Positions 10,913 through 19,731 of a DNA stretch of 64,000 bases are shown in pieces. The notes below the pieces were generated by a model. The model saw nothing but the letters and a program-made list of their open reading frames with translations. It ran no database searches and was not told where the DNA came from. A program made the position numbers and the translations under genes. The first letter of the stretch is position 1; each line of letters starts with the position of its first letter. The DNA is from Acidobacteriota bacterium (GTDB lineage Bacteria; Acidobacteriota; Holophagae; Holophagales; Holophagaceae): positions 151,277-215,276 of the forward strand of contig SXYX01000014.1 of NCBI GenBank assembly GCA_005788175.1, in the 5' to 3' direction.

Positions 10913-10958
10913 AGAGAATCCTAAAATAAATAGCAGCGTAGCATTATGTAACTTGTTT

Positions 10959-11909
10959 TTAGGGCTTAATAAGACCGATTTCTATTAAACGCTGTATAAG
11001 GAAATCATTTGCGAGAATTGGAGGGTGTTTTTTTACAACACCCTCTCCTAGTAATGAAGAGGGGCAATCTAAAACTACTTCAGGCCTCGGATGGGCAAAG
11101 AAAGGCATAGAATAACGAACCTCATCAGCTGACTTTGGATTTATAACGCGATGAGTAGTACTTGGAATAATACCATTCACATGACGACTTAACATATCGC
11201 CTGCATCAACAACAATTTCACCTTCAAGACCATCTACCGCATGCCATCGACCTTCCCGATCCTGAAGCTCTAGGCCGCTCTCGGTGGCAGCTGGTAGCAA
11301 TGTAATTAAATTAATATCTTCATGGGCTGAGGCACGAACGCCGCCTGGAATAAACTGGTCTTTCAGGGCAGGATAATGAATAAGTCTGAGAATTGAATTT
11401 CCATTAACTACCATATTCGCTAGATGTCGATGAGGAAGACCAAAATATAACTCTAGTGATTCTAGTAACTGCTGAGAACACAATTCAAGGTCGCGATAAA
11501 GGTCCAAAAGGCTTTCTCGAAAACGAGGGGTCTCTTGGGGCCACAAATTCTGGAAATAAATTCTAGAATCGAATCCTTCTGGAGGATTTTCCTGACCGAC
11601 ATGCCAAAATTCTTTTAGATCCGGAATAGGATTATCTTTGGCATGTTCCTGTCCGAAAGAAGTGTAACCTCTTGCTCCGCCGGAGCCTTGGACAATATAC
11701 TGACGCTTGATGGATTTAGGTAAGGCAAAAAAGGTCTTTATGTCCCGATAAGCATTCTCCAGTCGGCTTTGGGTAATGCTGTGGCCAGATACTTTAACAA
11801 AACCCGTATTTTTCAGACTCTTACCCAGTTGCCGAGAAAATGACTGTCGCTCGCTCGAAGAGCCCTCTAGAAATTCTCTTAAATCTACGGTCTGAACAAC
11901 AAAAGCCAA
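10959..11909 (-). CDS. 2-oxoglutarate/Fe(II)-dependent oxygenase, isopenicillin N synthase-like
   Basis: 316 residues. The N-terminal DIOX_N region ('LGKSLKNTGFVKVSGH') is followed by the double-stranded beta-helix with iron ligands His196 and Asp198 in 'SAHEDINLITLL' and His253 in 'STTHRVINP', and the 2OG-binding Arg265-x-Ser267 in 'RYSMPFF'. The core is therefore complete. Substrate unknown; bacterial relatives oxidise small metabolites, amino acids or hormones. The start is TTG with AAGGAG six nt upstream. It lies between recA and moaA on the same strand, separated from recA by a 12-bp palindrome. Confidence 0.9.
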   Translation of the reverse strand: MAFVVQTVDLREFLEGSSSERQSFSRQLGKSLKNTGFVKVSGHSITQSRLENAYRDIKTFFALPKSIKRQYIVQGSGGARGYTSFGQEHAKDNPIPDLKEFWHVGQENPPEGFDSRIYFQNLWPQETPRFRESLLDLYRDLELCSQQLLESLELYFGLPHRHLANMVVNGNSILRLIHYPALKDQFIPGGVRASAHEDINLITLLPAATESGLELQDREGRWHAVDGLEGEIVVDAGDMLSRHVNGIIPSTTHRVINPKSADEVRYSMPFFAHPRPEVVLDCPSSLLGEGVVKKHPPILANDFLIQRLIEIGLIKP

Positions 11910-11929
11910 GTATCGCTCCTTATCCCTCT

Positions 11930-11955
11930 ATGACGAGCAGTAGACTGCTCGTCAT
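11930..11955. repeat. Perfect 12-bp inverted repeat between recA and the oxygenase gene
   Basis: ATGACGAGCAGT / ACTGCTCGTCAT with only two bases between the arms. In RNA this is an 11-bp stem with a TAGA-type loop. It sits just after the recA stop on the minus strand, but the T-run that would make it an intrinsic terminator (TTTTA) is on the plus-strand side. It could be a processing or attenuation hairpin, a weak terminator, or a protein-binding palindrome. Confidence 0.55.
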
Positions 11956-11984
11956 TTTAGCGCTACCCCTTCCAGGAGTGGTGA

Positions 11985-13040
11985 TTATTTTGTTTTAGGC
12001 TTCAAACCAAGTTTTTCACGAATCTGATTTTCGATTTCATCAGCCATTTCGGGATTATCAATTAATAATTTACGAATATTATCGCTTCCCTGGCCTAGGC
12101 GTGATTCTTTATAGCTAAACCACGAACCACTTTTTTGAATAATCTCAAGGGTAGTAGCTAATTCCACAAGTTCACTAGGTCGAGAAATGCCCTCGCCATA
12201 CATAATGTCAAAGGTGATGACCTTGAGAGGCGGAGCTACTTTGTTTTTTACTACTTTGACTTTAGTTTTTTTACCGATTACTGAAGCATCCTCATCCTTT
12301 GCGGCTACCAGCGGATCAGAAGTATTACCTTTGATGCTTTGGATACTTCTTACGTCTAGGCGTACAGAGGCATAAAATTTTAGAGCATTTCCTCCCGATG
12401 TAGTTTCCGGATTGCCAAACATAATTCCAATTTTCATCCGAATTTGATTGATGAAAACAACGCAGGTATTGGTTTTGCTTATTGTTCCTGCCATTTTTCT
12501 AAGGGCCTGACTCATAAGACGTGCTTGCAGTCCTACGTGGCTATCCCCCATTTCGCCATCAATTTCAGCCTTTGGCACAAGGGCAGCGACCGAATCAATA
12601 ACGATGATATCCAAGGAACCTGATTTAACAAGTTGATCGCAGATCTCTAGTGCTTGTTCCCCAGAATCAGGTTGACTAATGAAAAGATTTTCAACGTCCA
12701 CCCCTAGTTTTTTTGCGTAATCAGGATCTAAAGCATGTTCAGCATCAATATAGGCTGCAATACCGCCCGCTTTTTGGGCTTCAGCAACCATATGTAATGC
12801 TAGGGTTGTTTTACCGCTAGATTCGGGACCATAGACTTCTACAATACGACCTTTGGGAATACCCCCAATTCCGAGAGCTGCATCCAAAGCAATCGATCCT
12901 GTTGAAATGACTTCGAGTCCCTCGGCAACATTTTCACGTTCACCTAATTTCATAATTGAACCCTTACCATAACTTTTTTCGATATCAGCTAATGTTCTCG
13001 AAAGGGTCTTGATGCGTTCATCGCGATTGGCAGCAGCCAT
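11985..13040 (-). CDS. recA: Recombinase A
   Basis: 351-residue RecA: Walker A 'GPESSGKTT' at 71-79, '[15 protein letters not shown]' (Walker B), L1/L2 loops including '[19 protein letters not shown]', and a C-terminal domain ending in basic residues. It drives homologous recombination and LexA self-cleavage where LexA exists. GGAG sits 8 nt before the ATG. The 147-nt upstream gap contains a good -10 (TATAAT on the minus strand) but no LexA box that I can recognise, so SOS control is unproven here. Confidence 0.98.
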   Translation of the reverse strand: MAAANRDERIKTLSRTLADIEKSYGKGSIMKLGERENVAEGLEVISTGSIALDAALGIGGIPKGRIVEVYGPESSGKTTLALHMVAEAQKAGGIAAYIDAEHALDPDYAKKLGVDVENLFISQPDSGEQALEICDQLVKSGSLDIIVIDSVAALVPKAEIDGEMGDSHVGLQARLMSQALRKMAGTISKTNTCVVFINQIRMKIGIMFGNPETTSGGNALKFYASVRLDVRSIQSIKGNTSDPLVAAKDEDASVIGKKTKVKVVKNKVAPPLKVITFDIMYGEGISRPSELVELATTLEIIQKSGSWFSYKESRLGQGSDNIRKLLIDNPEMADEIENQIREKLGLKPKTK

Positions 13041-13187
13041 AAATTAACTCCAAGTCAGGATTATTAGAATGACCCAAAAAGCGAAAAAAACAAGAAAAAG
13101 ATTTCACAGTCTATAAAATGATATTAAGTTCAATTATAACTGTTTTTGAATATTACAAAAAATGATATTTTGCACTTTAATATGCAT
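13041..13187 (-). promoter_or_regulatory. recA promoter region
   Basis: 147 AT-rich nt between the btuD stop and recA, both on the minus strand. On the minus strand a consensus TATAAT occurs in CAGTTATAATTGAAC, with TTTTTG 17 nt upstream as a poor -35. The leader is then about 90 nt. No inverted repeat of the E. coli (CTGT-N8-ACAG) or Bacillus (GAAC-N4-GTTC) LexA-box type is visible. Confidence 0.45.
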
Positions 13188-13910
13188 TTATTTAGGGGGT
13201 AATTCAAGAACAAGACTCATCGCTTCCTGGGATAAAACACCAAAGACTTGCCTAATCAAAATCGGGGTGAGAACCTGCGTCGGCTTTCCCGAGGCAATTA
13301 AATCTCCCCGATCGAGAAGAACTACTTGGTCCATACAGTGCGCAATCCTTAAATCATGAAGTGAAATTAGAATGGTAGTCCCTTGGTCAACCATAGCCCT
13401 AGCTTTCGTAAGGACTTCCAATTGATGTCGAATATCAAGAGAAGATAAGGGCTCATCCCAACATTGAATAGGGGCCTGAGTTACCATAGCGCGAGCTAAT
13501 AAAGTTCGCTGCTTTTCTCCGGTACTGACTTGGGTTATGGCTCGACTAGCTAAATTAGATAAATCCATTGCCTCGAAATAGGGCTCTAGATTATGAGCAT
13601 CGTCTCCCCATGGATAACGGCCCATTTTGAGAACTTCTTCAACAGTAAAGGGGAATTCAAAATTAGTTTCAGGGCCTACCCATGCTAATTGCTTAGCTCT
13701 TTGGGGAATAGGAATATCTTGTAGATTAAACCCATTCCAAGCCACCTCTCCGCTATAGGGGAGGAGACCAGAAACAGACTGGAGAAGTGTAGATTTACCG
13801 GAACCGTTGGGACCAATAATGGCAACTAGAGTACCTGGCTGAAATGTTAGTGACATGGAATTTAAGCGATCCACCACCTGAAGGTCTTGTGTTTTGATTG
13901 CAGAATTCAT
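13188..13910 (-). CDS. btuD: Vitamin B12 ABC transporter ATPase
   Basis: About 240 residues of the FecE/BtuD ATPase family. Walker A is 'GPNGSGKST' (33-41 from the chosen start), the Walker B region is 'IQCWDEPLSSLD', and the switch His is in 'ISLHDL'. The signature is 'VSTGEKQR', a deviation from LSGGE. I use the ATG at 13910 rather than the ORF-track start at 13934: it overlaps the btuC stop as ATGA, like the other joints of this operon. Fourth gene of the riboswitch-controlled B12 uptake operon. It powers import across the inner membrane with BtuC. Confidence 0.9.
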   Translation of the reverse strand: MNSAIKTQDLQVVDRLNSMSLTFQPGTLVAIIGPNGSGKSTLLQSVSGLLPYSGEVAWNGFNLQDIPIPQRAKQLAWVGPETNFEFPFTVEEVLKMGRYPWGDDAHNLEPYFEAMDLSNLASRAITQVSTGEKQRTLLARAMVTQAPIQCWDEPLSSLDIRHQLEVLTKARAMVDQGTTILISLHDLRIAHCMDQVVLLDRGDLIASGKPTQVLTPILIRQVFGVLSQEAMSLVLELPPK

Positions 13911-14884
13911 ACTGTACGCTTTTGGAGAAGCCAAAGGAAGAAGGGTCCTCCGATCAATGAAGTAATGACCCCAACACGCAAGCCCACATTAAGTACTCTA
14001 GACACCAGATCGCAGCCAAGAAGAAATGCTGCTCCTCCAATGAGACAGCATGGAATCAGTCGCTTATGATCTGGCCCCAAAAGAAGTCGAAGTATGTGAG
14101 GAACAATTAACCCAATGAAACCTACGACACCTGCGACAGCTGTAGCGAGGGCTGTAAGGACTGTAGAAAGAATAATCATCTGCCAGCGAAATCGACGGAC
14201 ATTGACACCTAAGGTTTGGGCACCTGATTCACCTAGACTTAAAAGATTCATAGGTGCACCCATGGGAGCAATCAGAAAAGCCAAGAGAATAACAATGGGT
14301 AGGCTCATCCAAACATGTTCCCAAGTACGATCATCGAGACTACCTAGAAGCCAAAATAAAATTTGACCTGAGCGCTCGAAGGAGGAAATAGAAAGGGATA
14401 AAACAAAACTTGTTGCAGCTCCCAAAAGGGCATTAAGCGCAATACCAGCAAGGAGCAGCCTCTGTGTCCCTAGGCCGATTTCCGAGAGGGATAGTACTAG
14501 CAGCGTAGCAATAAAAGCTCCGATAATTGAAGCTCCAGGAAGCCCCCACATTCCAAATAAGTTGGAGCCAAACCCAATATAAAGTACAGCACCCAAAGCG
14601 CCACCAGTCGAGACACCTAGTAAACCTGGAGATGCTAGAGGATTTTTGAAGTATGCTTGCATCATTAATCCCGAAATAGATAAAGCGGCTCCAACAGCCA
14701 TTGCAACTAAAGTTCGGGGCAATCGAATATTCCAAACAATACTTTGTGATATCGAATCTGTATGACGTAGCCCAGCCCACAATTCAGAAAATGATAAATT
14801 CACTTCACCCCAAATGATTGACGCGAAGAATAACGTTCCCAGAAGAAGCGTCAAACCCCCCAAGGCTAAAGGGTGTTTTTTCAT
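13907..14884 (-). CDS. btuC: Vitamin B12 ABC transporter permease
   Basis: 325-residue FecCD-family permease with about ten hydrophobic segments. Family signatures are 'RLPRTLVAMAVGAALSISG', 'NPLASPGLLGVSTGGALG' and, near the C-terminus, 'GVVGFIGLIVPHILRLLLG'. It forms the inner-membrane channel with the btuD ATPase. It overlaps btuF by 4 nt upstream and btuD by 4 nt downstream, so subunits should be made in step. FecCD permeases also serve siderophore and heme systems; the cobalamin riboswitch ahead of the operon argues for corrinoids. Confidence 0.92.
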   Translation of the reverse strand: MKKHPLALGGLTLLLGTLFFASIIWGEVNLSFSELWAGLRHTDSISQSIVWNIRLPRTLVAMAVGAALSISGLMMQAYFKNPLASPGLLGVSTGGALGAVLYIGFGSNLFGMWGLPGASIIGAFIATLLVLSLSEIGLGTQRLLLAGIALNALLGAATSFVLSLSISSFERSGQILFWLLGSLDDRTWEHVWMSLPIVILLAFLIAPMGAPMNLLSLGESGAQTLGVNVRRFRWQMIILSTVLTALATAVAGVVGFIGLIVPHILRLLLGPDHKRLIPCCLIGGAAFLLGCDLVSRVLNVGLRVGVITSLIGGPFFLWLLQKRTV

Positions 14885-15723
14885 TTAAATGACCCGGGAT
14901 GTAGTTGTTGAGCCATAATCTCATAACCTCGAATTCGACGGTGCGTGACACTTGATAAAAGAGCTTGGGGGATTAAAACTACTCTACCCTCCTGAGTAGC
15001 CGATAAAACGCTATAAGAAGGGTGTTTTCTTAGGTTAATGAGATTGTTAGAAACTGCAGAACTTGAAAGAACTAAGTAATCAACTTTCCATCGCATTAAA
15101 GCTTCAGAAGGTGTTGGACTATGACCACGGAGACCCGCTTCCCCAACAACATTAATAGCCCCTGCATAGTCACATAAATCTTGAAAAGTTGTGCCCATTC
15201 CCGCCAAATAACCATTAAGAGAAGGAGATAAGACACGACTACGAGAAACACCGTTCAAGCGATTTTGAAGAACAGAAACACGCTCTTTGCATTGACGGAT
15301 CAAATCCTCTGCCGCTTTGGACCGCCCTATAGCCTTACCAAGAGTGCGAATATTAACGTAGACGTCATCCAGTGTATTGAAACGATCAAATACTATAATG
15401 GGAATCCCCGCTCGCTTGACTTGCTCAACGAGTTCGGGTCTTGAATAACTAGTAAAAAGTACTAAATCGGGCTTGTACTTGAGAATTTGTTCAGCACTTC
15501 CGTCCACAACCTGCGCAAACCTTCCGGCAATCTCTGCAATATCTGAATAGTCAGGATTCCTAGATAAAAAACTTAAGGCAGCAATTCGGCTAGGCTCACA
15601 CAGATCGATTAATAATTCATCAGTACCGACAGTTTGGGAAATAATTCTTTGCGGTTCAACCTGAGACCAGATCGTGATACTGAAGATTAAACTACAAAGA
15701 ATATGTCGCATAAAATTATTCAA
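14881..15723 (-). CDS. btuF: Periplasmic corrinoid-binding protein
   Basis: 280 residues with an N-terminal signal peptide ending about 'ITIWSQ' and a TroA/BtuF-type fold: 'RIAALSFLSRNPDYSDIAE', 'ILKYKPDLVLFTSYSRPELVEQ', a long linking helix, and a second lobe containing 'CDYAGAINVVGEAG'. It delivers B12 to BtuCD. The start is TTG (overlapping the btuB stop as TTGA) with AAGG upstream; an internal ATG four codons later is an alternative start. The neighbours and the riboswitch support a corrinoid ligand; the sequence alone would also allow iron-siderophore. Confidence 0.87.
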   Translation of the reverse strand: MNNFMRHILCSLIFSITIWSQVEPQRIISQTVGTDELLIDLCEPSRIAALSFLSRNPDYSDIAEIAGRFAQVVDGSAEQILKYKPDLVLFTSYSRPELVEQVKRAGIPIIVFDRFNTLDDVYVNIRTLGKAIGRSKAAEDLIRQCKERVSVLQNRLNGVSRSRVLSPSLNGYLAGMGTTFQDLCDYAGAINVVGEAGLRGHSPTPSEALMRWKVDYLVLSSSAVSNNLINLRKHPSYSVLSATQEGRVVLIPQALLSSVTHRRIRGYEIMAQQLHPGSFK

Positions 15724-17747
15724 AAAAGATACCTTACTCCAATACTGATGATGGGAGATTGAGCGGGGAAACCATAAAGTTGCTGCGCATTATTCCTAAA
15801 ATCATATTTTCGCAATAGCCAATCCTGAAGAGTGACCTTGGGTTGCAATATATGCTGACCTCTAAGACTGATCTCAAGTGAGGAACTGTATGACCAAAAA
15901 ATACCTATGCCGAGATCTTGAAAGGGTTGACGGTAAGCTCCTAATCGAGCTGGAAACCCTCCAAAATTATCGTAGTGGCTGCCGAAATAATTCCATTGTA
16001 AATTTGCGCGTACTTGTTTCCATTTTTTATCGAGTCCAAATGAAATAATGTTAAAAGGCCGACGAATAGAAGTACTCGTAATCAATTGTTGAGATTCAAT
16101 TACATCTAAATCTCTAGCTTCTTGATTACGGTAGGACCCCCTCATATTCCAGGAATCTCCTCGATAGGTCAGAATGATCTCAGCACTTTGTATTCTTAAA
16201 TTCTTTCCATTGGCGTAATCAAAAGAATTAAGATCAAAATAAATTAAATTGCGGTGCAACATTCGAGATAATTTGACTTGAATATCATAACGATCCCAGC
16301 GTGTTTCATAGCCAGCGTGAATAAAAGTACCCTCTTCGCCATCGAGTTTTTTATAACGATTGGGATTGTAGCCAAAACTAGCGGGATTCAATCTGTTTTT
16401 TGCATGATAAAGATTGCTCGTTAGGGGAGCTAAGCCAAAGCCTGTCCCGAAAGAAATAAACCACTTTTCATCAGTCCCCATCAAACTTTCAATGGGCAGA
16501 TAAGTCACACCTAATCGCCAAGTCCTTGCTCGAACTGATACTGGATCAATCGTGAATCCAGAAGATGCAGTTGTGAAGCTTTGTTTATCACGATCTTCAC
16601 GCAGCGTGGCGAGTAAACGAATTGTTGGAGAAGTTTGCCAATGTGATTCAACCGCACTCGACATATGACTACCTGAGCCGTAATCAACTCCCGAAGGATA
16701 AGCAGGGGTCTCAGCTCGCTCTTGGAATATTTGAAGACGATAAGCAAAAGACAAATCTGTGGATTGTTGCCAACTAGCTTTCAATCCACCTTCAGTCCGT
16801 CGACTTTGATATGGATCATATCCAGAACCCCCAAATTTAGGCTCAAACCTGGATTGCGAAGAAGAGCCATAGTAAATGGATAGAGGTATCGTATTGAACA
16901 GGACTGTTTCGTAGCGTAGACCTAATTGCTCATTACGTAGCAAGAACTCTCGACTTGCATTGAAAGCTGAGTTAAGCCTAGGGCTTGAGTCTAATTGAAC
17001 ACTAGCAAAGGGAATAGGCACTCCTTGATAAAAATTTCTATAGTCTAGGGAAAAATTATGTTTACCAATCACTTGTCCTAATCCTAATTGACTACCAAAA
17101 CTCCTATAGTTTTCTATAGTAGAAATAGGTTGGGCCTCTCTGTTGGCATCGACAGATGCTCTGAGCCAACCTCCGTTCCATCGAGAGTTCATTGAGGTTC
17201 TCAAATTTTGATATGCTTGATTACCAAGAGCTAGATCAATACTTTTTTTCTCATTTTCAGGTGAGCTCTGGTCTGTATACAGTGCAATGACACCACCCAT
17301 GGCACCTGAGCCAACTATAGTTGAAGCATTGCTATCAATAATTTCAATACGTTTAATTCCTACAAGTGAAACACTATTAGGGTTCACAGATCCTAAACCT
17401 GCAGCATCATTTATACGAATACCATTGAGCAGAACAGCCACATCCTCGGGCCGGCTTCCGCCGATACGAAGAGTGGCAGCCGAACCAGGCCCCCCAGCTG
17501 ATAAGACTTGTCCAGGTAGCGCATAAGATAACAACTCTCCAAGAGTTTTTGCTGCGTATCGCTCGATATCTTCTTGAGTAAGAACCCTAACATGATTGGG
17601 AGTCTTACGAAGATCAACCCGATCAAACTCAGCTGTAACTGATACGACAGCTGAAGCTTCCTTTTTGTCCATTCGTTCGATTGAGTTAGGTTCCTGACTC
17701 CAAAGAAATAGATTTAGAGACAAGTAAAAAAATATAGTTTTTCCCAA
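15720..17747 (-). CDS. btuB: TonB-dependent outer-membrane receptor, BtuB-like
   Basis: 675 residues: signal peptide ('LNLFLWSQ'), a probable TonB box ('AVVSVTA'), a plug domain ('YALPGQVLSAGGPGSAATLRIGG', quoted in part) and a long beta-barrel ending 'ISIGVRYLF', the aromatic C-terminus typical of outer-membrane barrels. Compact size and downstream btuFCD fit B12 uptake. The start is TTG at 17747: GAGGAGG lies 6 nt upstream and the signal peptide is in this frame. The nearby ATG (17752) is in another frame. Expression is controlled by the cobalamin riboswitch immediately upstream. Confidence 0.92.
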   Translation of the reverse strand: MGKTIFFYLSLNLFLWSQEPNSIERMDKKEASAVVSVTAEFDRVDLRKTPNHVRVLTQEDIERYAAKTLGELLSYALPGQVLSAGGPGSAATLRIGGSRPEDVAVLLNGIRINDAAGLGSVNPNSVSLVGIKRIEIIDSNASTIVGSGAMGGVIALYTDQSSPENEKKSIDLALGNQAYQNLRTSMNSRWNGGWLRASVDANREAQPISTIENYRSFGSQLGLGQVIGKHNFSLDYRNFYQGVPIPFASVQLDSSPRLNSAFNASREFLLRNEQLGLRYETVLFNTIPLSIYYGSSSQSRFEPKFGGSGYDPYQSRRTEGGLKASWQQSTDLSFAYRLQIFQERAETPAYPSGVDYGSGSHMSSAVESHWQTSPTIRLLATLREDRDKQSFTTASSGFTIDPVSVRARTWRLGVTYLPIESLMGTDEKWFISFGTGFGLAPLTSNLYHAKNRLNPASFGYNPNRYKKLDGEEGTFIHAGYETRWDRYDIQVKLSRMLHRNLIYFDLNSFDYANGKNLRIQSAEIILTYRGDSWNMRGSYRNQEARDLDVIESQQLITSTSIRRPFNIISFGLDKKWKQVRANLQWNYFGSHYDNFGGFPARLGAYRQPFQDLGIGIFWSYSSSLEISLRGQHILQPKVTLQDWLLRKYDFRNNAQQLYGFPAQSPIISIGVRYLF

Positions 17748-17749
17748 GC

Positions 17750-17765
17750 CATGCCTCCTCGCATG
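17750..17765 (-). promoter_or_regulatory. Hairpin enclosing the btuB Shine-Dalgarno
   Basis: On the minus strand CATGC-GAGGAG-GCATG forms a 5-bp stem whose loop is the ribosome-binding sequence of btuB, just before the TTG start. It lies downstream of the riboswitch core and is a plausible expression platform that hides the ribosome site. Folding has not been computed. Confidence 0.45.
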
Positions 17766-17824
17766 AAACTGGGGTTATGAGCTGGAACTTAATTCCAAAG
17801 ACGCAGGCCCCCCGGCTAGGTTGA

Positions 17825-18002
17825 AAGATGTTTACGACCGGTCTCCGGACTTACACACGACAGGAATTTGATTCCTAACTTCTGTCTTCCCAAGTCAAAC
17901 TCAGTGACTGAAGTTTTTAAGTCTCATAAATAAAAAATTTATGGTGCTTACCGTTGCGGGGCAGTGCTGGATTCTCACCAGCTTCCCGACATCGAAAACG
18001 TT
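17825..18002 (-). ncRNA. Cobalamin riboswitch
   Basis: Read on the minus strand, the 311-nt gap before btuB holds the hallmark blocks in order. First comes GGGAAGCTGGTGAGAATCCA followed by GCACTGCCCCGCAACGGTAAG, then CAGTCACTGAG and GGGAAGAC, then the B12 box AAGTCCGGAGACCGGTC (about 17836-17855). Flanking GATGT and ACATC can pair as the closing stem. Known family function: adenosyl- or other cobalamin binding shuts down the downstream B12 uptake genes, here btuBFCD. Between the B12 box and btuB lie a TGGAA/TTCCA hairpin and the hairpin over the Shine-Dalgarno, so control of translation is more likely than termination; there is no U-run. Confidence 0.96.
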
Positions 18003-18058
18003 ATTGGATTGTCAATGCTTAAACTTGACCGCCCAATCAACAAAACACAAGGTTTATT

Positions 18059-18649
18059 TTAAAGAATACCTAGATACTGTCTTAAGGCTAAGGTAGCCAA
18101 GCCACGATGACTGAGCCGATTTTTTTCAATATCTTTCATTTCACCGAAGGTTTTCTCTAATGTACACGGCTGAAAGATAGGATCGTAGCCAAACCCATTT
18201 TGACCCCTCGGCTTATCTGCGAGAATACCTTCGGCAACTCCTGAAAATATTTTTATGCTCTGACTGGGTTGCCACCATGCCAAAACACACACATAACGTG
18301 CAGATCGCGAAGCGCCAGTTGCAATGAGGGTTAAGAGTTTGATATTTCTTTCATATGCACTTAGGCCTGGACCAAATTGTGCTGTCAAAACACCTGGGGC
18401 ACCCCATAGAGCATCCACACATAATCCTGAATCATCTGAAAGGATTCCATCAACACTTAAAGTTGGTTGTTTCATGAACCAGACTTGTGCTGCTATTAGT
18501 TTTTGACGAGCATTTTCTTCAAAAAAGGTTCCTGTTTCAGGAATCTCGTCCACATCAGAGGGCAGAGTTAACAACTCAACTTCTGGTAATAAAGATTTGA
18601 ATTCTTTTAGTTTTCCAACATTACGAGATGCCAATAAGATTCGAATCAT
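18059..18649 (-). CDS. rdgB: XTP/dITP diphosphatase (RdgB/HAM1 family)
   Basis: 196-residue house-cleaning nucleotidase that hydrolyses dITP, XTP and similar non-canonical purines. Signature segments are 'ASRNVGKLKEF' at the N-terminus, 'FEENARQKL', 'DDSGLCVDALWGAPGV', 'GFGYDPIFQP' and 'LSHRGLA'. All catalytic acidic positions look present. The start overlaps the stop of the ThiF/MoeB gene by 4 nt (ATGA), so the two are co-translated. Downstream, transcription would run toward the riboswitch region of btuB. Confidence 0.96.
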   Translation of the reverse strand: MIRILLASRNVGKLKEFKSLLPEVELLTLPSDVDEIPETGTFFEENARQKLIAAQVWFMKQPTLSVDGILSDDSGLCVDALWGAPGVLTAQFGPGLSAYERNIKLLTLIATGASRSARYVCVLAWWQPSQSIKIFSGVAEGILADKPRGQNGFGYDPIFQPCTLEKTFGEMKDIEKNRLSHRGLATLALRQYLGIL

Positions 18650-19641
18650 CCCAAAACCTCATGGAACCATTTTTGGGCTATATCAGGCAATATATCTCCG
18701 CGAAACAACATACGACCATCTCTGAATATAGTTATGGCTATCTTGCGCTCTATGCCTTGAATAAAAAGTGGAGTGAGTTTCCAGTTTGAGTCTTTTCTGG
18801 CCTTTAATTGACTCAATAGATGAGGAAGATCGAGATTTCGAGAGGGATTCACGCGTAATTGAACCCCTGGCGCACCACAGAGAGAGCTGGTCTTTATTTG
18901 CCATGGAGTATCAAGAAATTCAGTGATTCCCTCTTTACAGAATCGACAGCGAATAGAGGGGGCTTGAATAAATTGACGCTCATTGGTCCATTGATCAAAC
19001 CTTACCAAATCAGATTGAGGGGCCTGACCGATGACAAATTTTAATATTTCAACAGAAGCCCAAGAACCGATCAACCCTGTTACAGGTCCCAAAACACCTG
19101 TGGTATCGCACGTATCGACGTCAGACTGTTCAGGAGGATATTCCATTAAGCAACGAAAACAAGCTGTTGATGGGGGATGGATGGGCCAAACCATGCCCTG
19201 GGACCCAATGGCTCCGTTGTAAACCCAAGGGATATGATGACGAATGCTTACATCATTAATCAGGAATCGAGCTTCAAAATTATCTGTTCCATCTCCAATC
19301 ACATGAGCATGAGCCAAAAGGTGCTCAGCATTATCCGGAACTAGATCTTGAACATGAGCATGAATATTAATCGAAGAATTGATAGCGCGTAGTTTTTTTT
19401 CGGCTGCCAGCGCTTTGGGTTGCCCGACATCAGATTCATCATAGAGTAACTGACGCTGCAGATTAGTAATATCTACAATATCCCGATCAATCAGGTGAAG
19501 AGTTCCAATACCCGCGCGAGCTAACCACTGAGCCAATATAGAACCTGTTGCTCCGAGACCCACAATAACCACGCAGGCATTTTCTATTTTTTGCTGGTTT
19601 GAGTTGCCCAGGAATAGGGTCTGTTTAGCGTAGCGGGTCAT
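18646..19641 (-). CDS. ThiF/MoeB-family sulfur-carrier adenylyltransferase
   Basis: 331-residue E1-like enzyme that adenylates the C-terminal Gly of ThiS/MoaD-type carriers. The Rossmann motif is 'VGLGATGS', and 'GDGTDNFEARF' is the ATP/Mg loop. The Zn site is Cys161/Cys164 plus Cys232/Cys235, and the catalytic-type Cys178 is in 'VDTCDTTGVLGP'. The last ~80 residues ('SSLCGAPGVQLRVN...') form the extra domain seen in some ThiF proteins rather than a rhodanese. thiC and moaA are in the window but not adjacent, so ThiF versus MoeB cannot be decided. The start is ATG with TACTCT exactly 6 nt before it and no Shine-Dalgarno: a likely leaderless mRNA. Confidence 0.9.
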   Translation of the reverse strand: MTRYAKQTLFLGNSNQQKIENACVVIVGLGATGSILAQWLARAGIGTLHLIDRDIVDITNLQRQLLYDESDVGQPKALAAEKKLRAINSSINIHAHVQDLVPDNAEHLLAHAHVIGDGTDNFEARFLINDVSIRHHIPWVYNGAIGSQGMVWPIHPPSTACFRCLMEYPPEQSDVDTCDTTGVLGPVTGLIGSWASVEILKFVIGQAPQSDLVRFDQWTNERQFIQAPSIRCRFCKEGITEFLDTPWQIKTSSLCGAPGVQLRVNPSRNLDLPHLLSQLKARKDSNWKLTPLFIQGIERKIAITIFRDGRMLFRGDILPDIAQKWFHEVLG

Positions 19642-19676
19642 AGATTAAGAGTAGAAGGATTCTGGAAAAGAAGGCA

Positions 19677-19710
19677 ATAAAAACGGCGCCTTGAAATGCG
19701 CCGTTTTTAT
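19677..19710. terminator. Bidirectional intrinsic terminator
   Basis: A 13-bp perfect inverted repeat, ATAAAAACGGCGC with its complement GCGCCGTTTTTAT, separated by an 8-nt loop. The GC-rich stem is flanked by A and T runs on both sides, so it can terminate in either direction. It follows the gene ending at 19732 on the minus strand and separates it from the ThiF/MoeB-rdgB unit. Confidence 0.9.
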
Positions 19711-19731
19711 TGACCAAATATCAATACAGAT

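Noticed and set aside
11930-11955. Palindrome as a Rho-independent terminator for recA
   Set aside because: Stem is excellent, but the T-run is on the plus-strand side; on the recA strand the stem is followed by AGAGGG. Listed as an inverted repeat instead.
13041-13187. Possible LexA/SOS box before recA
   Set aside because: No E. coli- or Bacillus-type LexA operator is visible. Other phyla use different boxes, so absence of control is not claimed.
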